The notes below the pieces were generated by a model. It did not search any database. It saw only the letters and a program-made list of their open reading frames with translations, and was not told the origin of the DNA. Positions 26,672 to 34,626 of a DNA stretch of 50,192 bases are shown in pieces. The stretch comes from Bacteroidales bacterium. Its GTDB lineage: Bacteria; Bacteroidota; Bacteroidia; Bacteroidales; GCA-2748055. Positions within the stretch are counted from its first letter, which is position 1, and every line of letters begins with the position of its first letter. The stretch spans positions 1 to 50,192 of the forward strand of contig JAIOZM010000024.1 in assembly GCA_021740585.1 (NCBI GenBank), given 5' to 3'. The position numbers were made by a program, and so were the translations under genes.

Positions 26672-27862
26672 TCAAAACTTATTTATCACTTCCACCACCT
26701 CAAATACCACTTTATCACTCATCACAGGACTAATAGGCAAACTCAACACCTCATTATGTATTTGTTCGGTTATTGGGAAAAGCAATTTATTTAATTCTTT
26801 GTATGCCCTTTGCTTGTGTGGTGGAATTGGATAATGTATTAAGGTCTGAATGTCTTGATCTGAAAGGTATTGCCGAAGTTGATCGCGGTTTTGGTGTCGG
26901 ATGATGAAAAGATGCCAGACGTGGGATGAATTTATTATTTCGGGTTTGGCATTTTGGTTTCCGGTCAGCACTCTGGGTTTGATGAATGGTAGGATAATGT
27001 CGGTATTATTAATATTTTCGAGGTAGTATTGAGCGATTTTTTGACGGCGCTGGTTGGCAGTATCAAGATAAGGAAGTTTAACTCGGAGAACAGCTGCCTG
27101 AATCTCGTCTAATCTGGAATTCAGACCCTGATAATCGTTTATATATTTTTTGGATGAACCGTAGTTCGCTAGAGCCCTAATGACAGAAGCCAAGTCATCA
27201 TCATTTGTTGTAACCGCACCTCCATCACCCAATGCACCGAGATTTTTTCCGGGGTAGAAGCTATGGCCGGCTGCATGGCCAAGTGAACCGGTGCGAAAAA
27301 GGGTTCTGGATTGAGGGTTCCGGGTTGAGGGTTCCGGGTTAAAAGTTTCTCGCAGGATTAAAGCACCTGTTGCTTGTGCGTTATCTTCTATGATTTTTAG
27401 GTTGTATTTTTTTGCTAATCCTTCTAACTGAGCTGTCCAGCAGGCTTGGCCGTAGAGATGAACCACCATGATTGCCTTAGTGCGAGGAGTGATGTGCTGT
27501 TCAATACTGGAGATATCCAGATTGAAGTTGTTAATGTCTGGTTCAACAAGAACCGGTTTCAATCGGTTATCGCTTATGGCCAGTATTGATGCAATGTATG
27601 TGTTTGCCGGAACGATTACCTCGTCTTCCTCCTTCATAACGCCGATTACAATATAAGCTTTAAGGATAAGGCGTAAAGCATCCAAACCGTTTGCTACACC
27701 AATGCAATGTTTTGTACCTATAAACGCTGCATATTCTTTTTCAAATTCATTTACTTCCTCACCAAGTAAAAACCAACCACGTTTAACAACACGATCAATA
27801 GCTTGTGAAAGTTCCGGTTCAAAGCTAGCAGTAATCTTTTGGAGATCAAGAAATTTAATCAT
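26672..27862 (-). CDS. fdtB: FdtB/QdtB-like dTDP-3-oxo-sugar aminotransferase with a repeat-derived insert
   Basis: A 396-residue DegT/DnrJ/EryC1/StrS aminotransferase. PLP-binding features are [11 protein letters not shown] (Asp160) and [17 protein letters not shown] (Lys206, Schiff base). It fits the enzymes that aminate dTDP-3-oxo-6-deoxyhexose to dTDP-3-amino-3,6-dideoxyhexose (Fuc3N or Qui3N), consistent with the FdtA-like and acetyltransferase genes just upstream. Residues ~171-188 (containing [13 protein letters not shown]) have no counterpart in the family as I know it and are encoded by a copy of the CCGGGTT repeat inserted in frame ahead of [11 protein letters not shown]. The loop lies on the surface side of the PLP region, so the enzyme may still work. 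Overlaps the acetyltransferase gene by eight bases. Confidence 0.85.
   Translation of the reverse strand: MIKFLDLQKITASFEPELSQAIDRVVKRGWFLLGEEVNEFEKEYAAFIGTKHCIGVANGLDALRLILKAYIVIGVMKEEDEVIVPANTYIASILAISDNRLKPVLVEPDINNFNLDISSIEQHITPRTKAIMVVHLYGQACWTAQLEGLAKKYNLKIIEDNAQATGALILRETFNPEPSTRNPQSRTLFRTGSLGHAAGHSFYPGKNLGALGDGGAVTTNDDDLASVIRALANYGSSKKYINDYQGLNSRLDEIQAAVLRVKLPYLDTANQRRQKIAQYYLENINNTDIILPFIKPRVLTGNQNAKPEIINSSHVWHLFIIRHQNRDQLRQYLSDQDIQTLIHYPIPPHKQRAYKELNKLLFPITEQIHNEVLSLPISPVMSDKVVFEVVEVINKF
27300..27341. repeat. CCGGGTT repeat copy inside the aminotransferase gene
   Basis: Two copies of GAGGGTTCCGGGTT plus a degenerate third (GGGTTCTGGATT) occupy this stretch. It is the same motif as the arrays at 36640-36840 and 37253-37406. 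The insert keeps the reading frame and has no stop codon in the translated frame. Confidence 0.75.
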
Positions 27863-28359
27863 TATTTAGCATTTTCTCTTTTTCTTTTTCTGTAAAAGTC
27901 CTGATCAGCCTCGCGGGGCTTCCTCCAATAATTGAGAATGCAGGAAATGACAAATTTACATAAGTGTTGGCTGCAACAATGCAGAATTCACCAAGTGTTA
28001 CATTAGGCATAACAATAGAGTTAGCCCCCAACCAACAATTATCACCAATTTTAATAGGTCCTTTTTCAATAGGAAAGACCCGTTGCATTTTGGGTGATGC
28101 ATTTGGACCTGAATCTACCATGATATTTACATTCTGGGCTATGCTGACATTTTCACCTATTATTATCTTTGCAGCAAATCCATTGATTATGCTGTTCATA
28201 CCTACATATGAATTTGCACCTAGTTAGCAGGTTATCTGATCCACCAAATAGACTGCACCGCTTAGCTATCCTAACGCAATCACCAATAATAACATTATTG
28301 ATTGAGGATGAAGGATCTATATCAACATCCACACCTAATTTTATATTGGCGAATTTCAT
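27855..28359 (-). pseudogene. fdtC: FdtC-like hexapeptide-repeat acetyltransferase, frameshifted
   Basis: Two frames together encode one left-handed beta-helix acetyltransferase of about 168 residues. The first runs from 28359 (FANIKLGVDVDIDPSSSINN) through LFGGSDN. The second continues GANSYVGMNSIINGFAAKII and ends with GPIKIGDNCWLGANSIVMP and IIGGSPARLIRTF, the usual C-terminal block. The frames switch near 28222-28232 by one base. Intact, it would acetylate the 3-amino group of the dTDP-amino sugar made by the neighbouring aminotransferase. It may be inactivated, or the shift may be a sequencing error; translation could also restart at 28199 and give a truncated 114-residue product. It overlaps the genes on both sides. 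Confidence 0.75.
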
Positions 28360-29279
28360 AAAGCGTGTTGATTAATAAATGATTTCATTACTTCATAAAA
28401 ATATTCAATATCCTGTTCATTGAGTGACTGATGAACCGGAATAAAAAAAGCCTCTTCCCCGTAAAACACGCTGCATTGCACACCATGAGCGTAAAAGTTT
28501 TTTTTTAACTCAGGAAGGTCTAACTTTTGTTTATTTGTTCTAAACATAAAAACACCAGGCACTGCACCTTTTGTTAGGAAAAAACGTTCTGTAAAGCCGA
28601 GTGTTTCAAATCTGTTCCTAAGGTATTTATAATTATCAATTCTTTTATTGATTATTTTTTCTTTCGATTTTATATGATGTGAAAGATTTTTTTTTATATA
28701 CATTAAGCTATTTTCATCAATAGGATTTCTATTTTCTATTTCGTTTAAAATATTAGAAACTAAAAGCCCTCCAATTTGTAAAGGAAACATTTTTGGAAAG
28801 CTATAGATGACAAAATCACCAATTTTCCCAAGTGGACCAAATTCATTTTCCGAAAAAAATGAATATGCACAATCTTCAATTATAGGTATCCCTTGTTCCT
28901 TAAGATGATTCAAATTTTTATATGGGTAACCAAATTCATGATTAACGAGGATTAATTTTGTTTTGGGTTCAATTTTTCTTGCCCATTTGCAGAATTTAAT
29001 AATTTCATTGGTTACACACTGGCTGATATAAAAATTTCCGGTAGTGGTTAATATAGTTACAATATCATCTTGTTTTAAATTATAATAAGATAATGCAATA
29101 TTTAAGGCTTCTCTGCCATTATATGTATATTGAAACTTTCTTTCTCCGAAACGTTCAGAAAAATATTCATCAATAGAAGTATTATTGCTTAGGGTACGGT
29201 TGAATCCTAAATCAGGCGTAGTAAAAGGACTAATTCTATATGATGGTAATAAAAGAGGATCGGGATTAAGAACAAACAT
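28356..29279 (-). CDS. DegT/DnrJ/EryC1/StrS-type aminotransferase, divergent
   Basis: A 307-residue protein of the sugar aminotransferase superfamily, shorter than the 370-400 residues of typical members. IPIIEDCAYSFFSENE contains Asp136, which should bind the PLP nitrogen, and FVIYSFPKMFPLQIGGLL contains Lys163 in the Schiff-base position. The region that usually follows the N-terminal substrate loop is compact. It may aminate a different sugar than the FdtB-like enzyme or have a non-catalytic role. It overlaps the acetyltransferase gene by four bases (ATGA type), and its ATG touches the stop of the FemAB-like gene. Confidence 0.72.
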   Translation of the reverse strand: MFVLNPDPLLLPSYRISPFTTPDLGFNRTLSNNTSIDEYFSERFGERKFQYTYNGREALNIALSYYNLKQDDIVTILTTTGNFYISQCVTNEIIKFCKWARKIEPKTKLILVNHEFGYPYKNLNHLKEQGIPIIEDCAYSFFSENEFGPLGKIGDFVIYSFPKMFPLQIGGLLVSNILNEIENRNPIDENSLMYIKKNLSHHIKSKEKIINKRIDNYKYLRNRFETLGFTERFFLTKGAVPGVFMFRTNKQKLDLPELKKNFYAHGVQCSVFYGEEAFFIPVHQSLNEQDIEYFYEVMKSFINQHAL

Positions 29280-30220
29280 TAATTTATCTTTTGGCAGAAA
29301 GTAAATTTAGGGTCAATCTGGCAACCAATTCCCTCTTTAAATTCACACAAACCGTAATTAGGGATTGAGTTTTCAGTTGAAGGGCCAATATCAACAATTT
29401 TCTTTCCAGAGGATTTGTAAAATTCGAATACCTTATAGGTAAGAAAGTTCATGGGTTTTATTTCTGAATATCCGGGCAAATCCCCCCAATAAATTACTTG
29501 TATCATAGTTTTACTGATATGAAACACAATAGCAGATGCAATAGCTTTTTGTTTATTATTTTTCACAAGGAAAAAATCTGCCTGAATAATCTGTATTGTC
29601 TCTTTTATTTGATTCCAGGTCATCCGAAGTGGATAGCCACGGCTTGCCCTGTTTTCATTTATAATATAATACGCAAGCTTTTTTTCATATTCATTTTCGC
29701 ATACCTGAAAATCTAAACCAGCATTAAGAGAAATCCTTAAATTCTTCCGGGCATTGTGCCAGATATTTTCTATATAATCATTGTGAAAATTATCTAAATT
29801 AAAAGAGTAACTCAGGTCCGTATTAGAAACATCAAAGCCTTCACGCCAAAAACAGTTTATCTGTTTTGCTATAAAACTGCGGCCATAAATCGACGGAGGA
29901 AGTGTAATGCAGATGGATAATAATCTCTTTTCTCTTGCCCAAGTTTTAAGTAATATTATTGCTTCCTCAATGTACTGAAGTTTAATGTCCTTTGAAATAA
30001 AGGAAAAACCGCCAAAGGGAGCAGAGAAGGGGGAATAGAAACTCTTTTCTCTGGATCCTCCAATAATACCTATTCGATATTTACTCTTTCTGAATAAAAG
30101 ATAAAATACCTGATCGCATTTATTTTTATTCAGATCATTAAAGGCAGACGTACCAAAATTATGGTAAGGTGTCTTTATTACCTCAGCATATACTTTTGCA
30201 CTTACTTCAAGGATTTCCAT
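29279..30220 (-). CDS. FemAB/GNAT-like acyltransferase
   Basis: A 313-residue protein resembling FemAB/BioF2-type acyltransferases: FYSPFSAPFGGFSFISKD near the N-terminus, WHNARKNLRISLNAGLDFQV mid-way, then a second GNAT half with QKAIASAIVFHISKTMIQVI and KPMNFLTYKVFEFYKSSG. Members transfer amino acids from aminoacyl-tRNA or acyl groups from acyl-CoA to amino sugars or peptidoglycan precursors. Lying between the ketoisomerase pair and the aminotransferases, it may acylate the 3-amino group of the deoxyhexose. The start overlaps the preceding cupin gene by 19 bases and no closer start is evident. Confidence 0.72.
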   Translation of the reverse strand: MEILEVSAKVYAEVIKTPYHNFGTSAFNDLNKNKCDQVFYLLFRKSKYRIGIIGGSREKSFYSPFSAPFGGFSFISKDIKLQYIEEAIILLKTWAREKRLLSICITLPPSIYGRSFIAKQINCFWREGFDVSNTDLSYSFNLDNFHNDYIENIWHNARKNLRISLNAGLDFQVCENEYEKKLAYYIINENRASRGYPLRMTWNQIKETIQIIQADFFLVKNNKQKAIASAIVFHISKTMIQVIYWGDLPGYSEIKPMNFLTYKVFEFYKSSGKKIVDIGPSTENSIPNYGLCEFKEGIGCQIDPKFTFCQKIN

Positions 30221-30627
30221 TGCAAAAATTCGTCGTAATCTCTTATATAATCTAATTCATCATATTTATCTGATGCAAGAACCATGCAAATTGCCCCTGA
30301 AGAAAAGTTGACAATCTGATTCCAGACAGTTGGATGTATCAAAAATCCAAAATTTGGTCTGTTTAGATGGACTATTTTTTTATTTTGACCATCATCAATT
30401 ATTACATCAAATGAACCGCTTGCTGCAACTATAAGCTGATGAAGAGTTTTATGTGCATGGGCTCCTCTCTCTGAGCCACCAGGGACATCGTAGAGATAAT
30501 AAATCCTTTTTATAGTAAATGGCTGGTGTTTATCGTTCTGAACAATGGTAATATTGCCGGCAGGATTGTGTATCTTGGTTAACTCGACAATATAGCAGTT
30601 GTGAATATTTGTGAGGTAATTATTCAT
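30202..30627 (-). CDS. fdtA: FdtA/WxcM-like dTDP-4-oxo-6-deoxyglucose ketoisomerase
   Basis: A 141-residue cupin. YYLYDVPGGSERGAHAHK (residues ~41-58) and LHQLIVAASGSFDVIIDDG carry the histidines and the beta-barrel signature of FdtA/QdtA/WxcM ketoisomerases. These shift the 4-keto group of dTDP-4-oxo-6-deoxyglucose to C3, ready for amination by FdtB. RGAHAHK is the canonical form, so this is the likelier active copy of the two tandem genes. It overlaps its upstream sister gene by eight bases. rmlA and rmlB, needed for the precursor, are not in this window. Confidence 0.85.
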   Translation of the reverse strand: MNNYLTNIHNCYIVELTKIHNPAGNITIVQNDKHQPFTIKRIYYLYDVPGGSERGAHAHKTLHQLIVAASGSFDVIIDDGQNKKIVHLNRPNFGFLIHPTVWNQIVNFSSGAICMVLASDKYDELDYIRDYDEFLQWKSLK

Positions 30628-31030
30628 TAGTAATTAGGGTTTTAAACTCTACAAAGTCTCTGATATAATCCGCTTCATAATAATCTGTTGATGCAACAAT
30701 CAGAGCTAGCGAATTTGTTGAAAAATTCTCAATAATACGCCATATCATTTTTGGAACAAGGACTCCATAATAAGATCTGTTGAGAGAATAGCGCATTTCT
30801 TTCTCACCGTCATTTAATACCACATCAAAGCTGCCCGAAAGAGCGACAATCAACTCTTCGGTTTCCCGGAATGCATGTCCTCCTCTGTGCTCCCCGCCCG
30901 GGACATCGTAGATCCAGTAAACACGTCTTATCTTAAAGGGTAAATGGCTATCTTCCTCGATGAAAGAGAGGTTACCTCTTAGGTCCAGAAACCTTGGAAG
31001 GTTTACAATGGTTGGGCTTGACTGTTTCAA
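30620..31030 (-). CDS. WxcM-like cupin, FdtA paralogue
   Basis: A 136-residue cupin similar in layout to the gene that follows it: VYWIYDVPGGEHRGGHAF then ELIVALSGSFDVVLNDGEKE. The RGAHAHK histidine motif is changed to RGGHAFRETEE, so one metal- or substrate-binding histidine seems missing. It may catalyse a different isomerisation, or form a hetero-oligomer with the canonical FdtA. Tandem WxcM-like pairs are, to my knowledge, common in Bacteroidota. About 85 bases of spacer separate it from the Wzc-like gene. Confidence 0.8.
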   Translation of the reverse strand: MKQSSPTIVNLPRFLDLRGNLSFIEEDSHLPFKIRRVYWIYDVPGGEHRGGHAFRETEELIVALSGSFDVVLNDGEKEMRYSLNRSYYGVLVPKMIWRIIENFSTNSLALIVASTDYYEADYIRDFVEFKTLITNE

Positions 31031-31115
31031 ATTTAGATAAAATTTAAATTATTGATGATATTGTGATTTATGATGAACTTTAATCACAATAATTGTTAGG
31101 TGAAAACCTATTAAG

Positions 31116-33509
31116 CTATTTTAATTTCGCATCTTTTTTTACTTTCTTTTTCCCCCCGAATATTTTATTACCTGATGCTTTATCATTTGTATAACCAAAT
31201 TTATCTCCGTAAATATATTGGGTGGCATCTGATTTAGCATCGTTTATTACCAAACTTATTCCTTTTATATTACTGGAATCAATTTCTCTCAAAGTTAAAC
31301 TAAGCATATCTCTTAATGTTTTACCCGACCTCACAACCAGAAGACAGCTATCAGCCAAGGATGCCAGGTGGAATGTGTCTGAAACAAGTCCAATTGGTGA
31401 ACTGTCAATTATTATAAATTCATAACGTTCTTTAAGTAAATTTAGGAGGTCATTAGTTTTTTCTAGAGATGTAAGTTCAGAGGGATTTGGAGGAACAGGT
31501 CCGGCAAGAATAACCGACAGGTTTTCATAGGAGGTTTTCTGAATAATATCCTCTAATTTATCCTGTCCGATCAACCAGGTAGAAACCCCCTTATTGTTTT
31601 CAAGCAAAAAATCATTATATATTCCAGGTTTTCTCAAATCATAACCTACCAAAATTGTTTTCTTTCCTAACAGACTGTAAACTGACGCCAGATTAATTGC
31701 CGTAAACGTTTTTCCTTCCCCGGGCATGGAGGAAGTAACTAAAATCACTGGAGAGGAGGTTTCCTTGGTGAAAAACTGCATCTTAGATCGAAGCAATCGG
31801 TATGCCTCTGCAATGGTTGAATTTGGGTTTTCAAATACCACGGTATTTTTCTTATCTTGACTTTTGGGGATAGTTCCTGCAATGGGAATATCAGTCATCT
31901 TCCTGATATCTTCCTCCTTAAGCTTTTTATTAAACAGGAAATTCAAAAATATTATAATGAATGGTATTCCGAATCCCGCAAACATACCTACAAAATAGAT
32001 TTTTGTTGGATTTGGAGCGACACGATATCTAAATTGCGAATCCGCAATATTAATCACCTCACTGTCAGCCACATTAGAGGCTTTCTGCATCTGTTGTTCA
32101 GCTCTGGTTTCCAGTAGAAAGGTATAGAGTTCATCATTAATTCGGAATTTTCTCTCAATGCCTAAAAGCTGTCGTTCTGTTACAGGTAATGCCGATGCCT
32201 GAGTATTTACTTTGTTAATTTGCACTTCGTTTTCATGTCTTGCCAGACTGTTTGCTCTTCTAAGACCATTCAATGTTTCCAGAAGCGCAGCCTTAGTGCT
32301 ACGGACTCTTTGGTCGAGGAGATTTTGTAGAGGATTCATTTCACCAACCCTTCTGCTAAGTAATTGTTCCTGTAGTTCAGCAAGTTCAGTAACAAGTCGC
32401 GTAAGCCCGGGGTCGGATATGCCCATAGTAATTGGGACAATGGGTATCTCAGTGGAGACCTCCTTTGCCAGATAATCAGCCAGATAATCATAATAGTTTG
32501 CCTCAAGCTTGAGACGAGCTCTTTCATTTTCAAGAAGGGTTACCTGAGCAATGATGGCTTGCCCCTGGGAAGAAATATCCATTATCCGGTTTGCTGAACG
32601 AAACTTTTGAAGTTTATTTTCAGTTAATGCCAAAGAATCGGATATCCCAATAAGCTGATCATCGATGAATAGAATTCTTCTTGTTGCTTCAACATTTTTT
32701 TTGTCCAGGGAAATGGCTATAAAAACTTCAGATAGTTTATTTAAAAAGTCAACATCTCTGGCAGCATTCGTCCCCACCATACTTACTTCCAATATAGAAC
32801 CGCCCCTAGATAATAAATTAACATTAATACGGTTATTAAAATAACTTATTAAATGTCGACGACTATGTATCAGAAAGTTTAAATCTTTACCGTCATTTAT
32901 TTTAAACCAATCTTCATTCCAACATTCTATATGAAAACTACCTCCATTAAGTTCAATCACTTCTCCAAACGAAGCATTTTGAGAGAATGGAAATCTATCC
33001 GATTCAGATTCGATATGGAACATATTATTTCCAAGATACTCTAATGAAAATTCTGTGTCTCTGGGAAGGGGAATTTCACCATCAGATAGTAGCTTAATCG
33101 GGCTGTCCGGGTAGATTGACATTTTGTTCCTGGCCGTCTTAAAATAAAACTCTATTTCAAAAGGTAAATCACTCAAAGCTCTTTCTGTGACTTCCCGTGA
33201 AGAAAGTATGTACATTTGGTTTTCCATGTTTCTCATTCCCCCCGGAAGACCAAGCCCCTGAAGAAGATCGTCGTTATTCATCATTGACCGCTCACCGGTA
33301 TCATTAATAAGAATTGTTGTGGATACTCTATATATTGGCAATGTATGGCTTATGTATACTCGAGCGCCCATTAAGGCAACAAAAACAGCAATTACAAAGA
33401 TGTACCAATTTTTAATCAGCAAAGAAATAACCACAAGAGGATCAAGACCTACTCCCTGATTGTGTATTTTTCCTCGTATTTCTTTTTGAATGGTGTTTGA
33501 ATTATCCAT
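31116..33509 (-). CDS. wzc: Wzc-like polysaccharide co-polymerase and tyrosine autokinase
   Basis: A 797-residue inner-membrane protein. A Wzz-type chain-length domain lies between membrane segments at about residues 30-50 and 505-527, with periplasmic coiled-coil stretches and a GNVR-like region near LPVTERQLLGIERKFRINDE. The cytoplasmic BY-kinase has Walker A SSMPGEGKTFTAINLAS, Walker A' ILVGYDLRKPG, Walker B FIIIDSSPIG and a short tyrosine-containing tail (YIYGDKFGY). The A' motif has Gly-Tyr where Asp-x-Asp is usual. It sets chain length and drives export with the Wza-like lipoprotein encoded next to it. Its activity is usually controlled by tail phosphorylation cycles. Confidence 0.9.
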   Translation of the reverse strand: MDNSNTIQKEIRGKIHNQGVGLDPLVVISLLIKNWYIFVIAVFVALMGARVYISHTLPIYRVSTTILINDTGERSMMNNDDLLQGLGLPGGMRNMENQMYILSSREVTERALSDLPFEIEFYFKTARNKMSIYPDSPIKLLSDGEIPLPRDTEFSLEYLGNNMFHIESESDRFPFSQNASFGEVIELNGGSFHIECWNEDWFKINDGKDLNFLIHSRRHLISYFNNRINVNLLSRGGSILEVSMVGTNAARDVDFLNKLSEVFIAISLDKKNVEATRRILFIDDQLIGISDSLALTENKLQKFRSANRIMDISSQGQAIIAQVTLLENERARLKLEANYYDYLADYLAKEVSTEIPIVPITMGISDPGLTRLVTELAELQEQLLSRRVGEMNPLQNLLDQRVRSTKAALLETLNGLRRANSLARHENEVQINKVNTQASALPVTERQLLGIERKFRINDELYTFLLETRAEQQMQKASNVADSEVINIADSQFRYRVAPNPTKIYFVGMFAGFGIPFIIIFLNFLFNKKLKEEDIRKMTDIPIAGTIPKSQDKKNTVVFENPNSTIAEAYRLLRSKMQFFTKETSSPVILVTSSMPGEGKTFTAINLASVYSLLGKKTILVGYDLRKPGIYNDFLLENNKGVSTWLIGQDKLEDIIQKTSYENLSVILAGPVPPNPSELTSLEKTNDLLNLLKERYEFIIIDSSPIGLVSDTFHLASLADSCLLVVRSGKTLRDMLSLTLREIDSSNIKGISLVINDAKSDATQYIYGDKFGYTNDKASGNKIFGGKKKVKKDAKLK

Positions 33510-33685
33510 AGTTTTTTTCCAAAATTATTTTATAAGAGCTAGTTATGTGGACAGAATGAAAGATAAAATTACTTGATTAATTAAAAACTTTGGGTGATAA
33601 TTCCAATAAAGTTATTAGTTAGGCTGATGGATGATCCTGTTTAAACAAAAGTCCAGAAATAATCCTCAACATAAATATATCTGGA

Positions 33686-34477
33686 TTAAGCTCCGGGCCT
33701 GAAAAAGACAAACAGGGCTAAAATTGTTGTAATTGTGCTTAGAGTCACTGAAATTATTGAAGAATTCATTTGAAATGTTCTTCCATTCATCGGCTGGGCA
33801 TATAAGATATCGTTAGGCATAAGATAATAATATTCTGATGTAAGAATACTTCTATCAGAGAGAGAAAACTCCTTGACAATCGGACCATACTGCGAAGGTC
33901 TGATTAATTGCACTTTCTGACGATTACTGTAATCAGCCAAATCCCCTGCCATAGATAGAGCCTCAAATACATTTATTCGATCTTTTGTTAAACGGTACCT
34001 TCCGGGCATATTAACTTCGCCCAAAATGCTTATATAATTATTAACCAATCTAACTGTTATAGCTGCATCATTTAAATAGTTTTTGAATGTTAAATCAAGT
34101 TGCCCCTTTATTTCAGCGAGTGTTTTACCTTCAACATCCAATTTCCCAACGAAAGGGATTTCAATTTCTCCATTAGAATCTACAGGATATCCTAACAAAG
34201 TGGCGCTTTCTTCAGTCATAGCACCTGTCCCGGGATTTGAATTGAAGAGGGCAGACCATTGGGGATCAGGAGTTATAACCCTTATAAATAGTTGATCGTA
34301 AGGCATTATTTTATAGTCGGAGGGCGTAAATGAAATCTTTGTGTCAACAGTAGGCATTATAGAATTATCTTGAGTACCTGAATACTGCAAGTAGGTTAAT
34401 TTTTTTCTTGTGACACAAGAACTCATAATTAGAATTACTAACAATGAGATTAAGAAGAATTTATGATTTGGTTTCAT
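33686..34477 (-). CDS. wza: Wza-like outer-membrane polysaccharide export lipoprotein
   Basis: A 263-residue lipoprotein of the Poly_export/SLBB family. The signal peptide MKPNHKFFLISLLVILIMSS ends at lipobox Cys21. The Poly_export domain follows (PSDYKIMPYDQLFIRVITPD and GYPVDSNGEIEIPFVGKLDV). An SLBB segment comes next (NYISILGEVNMPGRYRLTKD). A C-terminal helix (SVTLSTITTILALFVFF) would span the outer membrane. It forms the export channel through which the Wzx/Wzy-made polymer leaves, partnering the Wzc-like kinase encoded 177 bases downstream. Confidence 0.9.
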   Translation of the reverse strand: MKPNHKFFLISLLVILIMSSCVTRKKLTYLQYSGTQDNSIMPTVDTKISFTPSDYKIMPYDQLFIRVITPDPQWSALFNSNPGTGAMTEESATLLGYPVDSNGEIEIPFVGKLDVEGKTLAEIKGQLDLTFKNYLNDAAITVRLVNNYISILGEVNMPGRYRLTKDRINVFEALSMAGDLADYSNRQKVQLIRPSQYGPIVKEFSLSDRSILTSEYYYLMPNDILYAQPMNGRTFQMNSSIISVTLSTITTILALFVFFRPGA

Positions 34478-34626
34478 GCTAAAGGGCTAATTATATGTAT
34501 TAAAGGTATTGAATCTAATTTGGTTCAGGGGAGGAAAAGTTCCGGGTTGGGCAACAATTTGGTTTGTCTGTAATTTATGGGATTATTCAGTTAATTTGAT
34601 TGATATGTTTTTTTGAAGCTCAAAGC

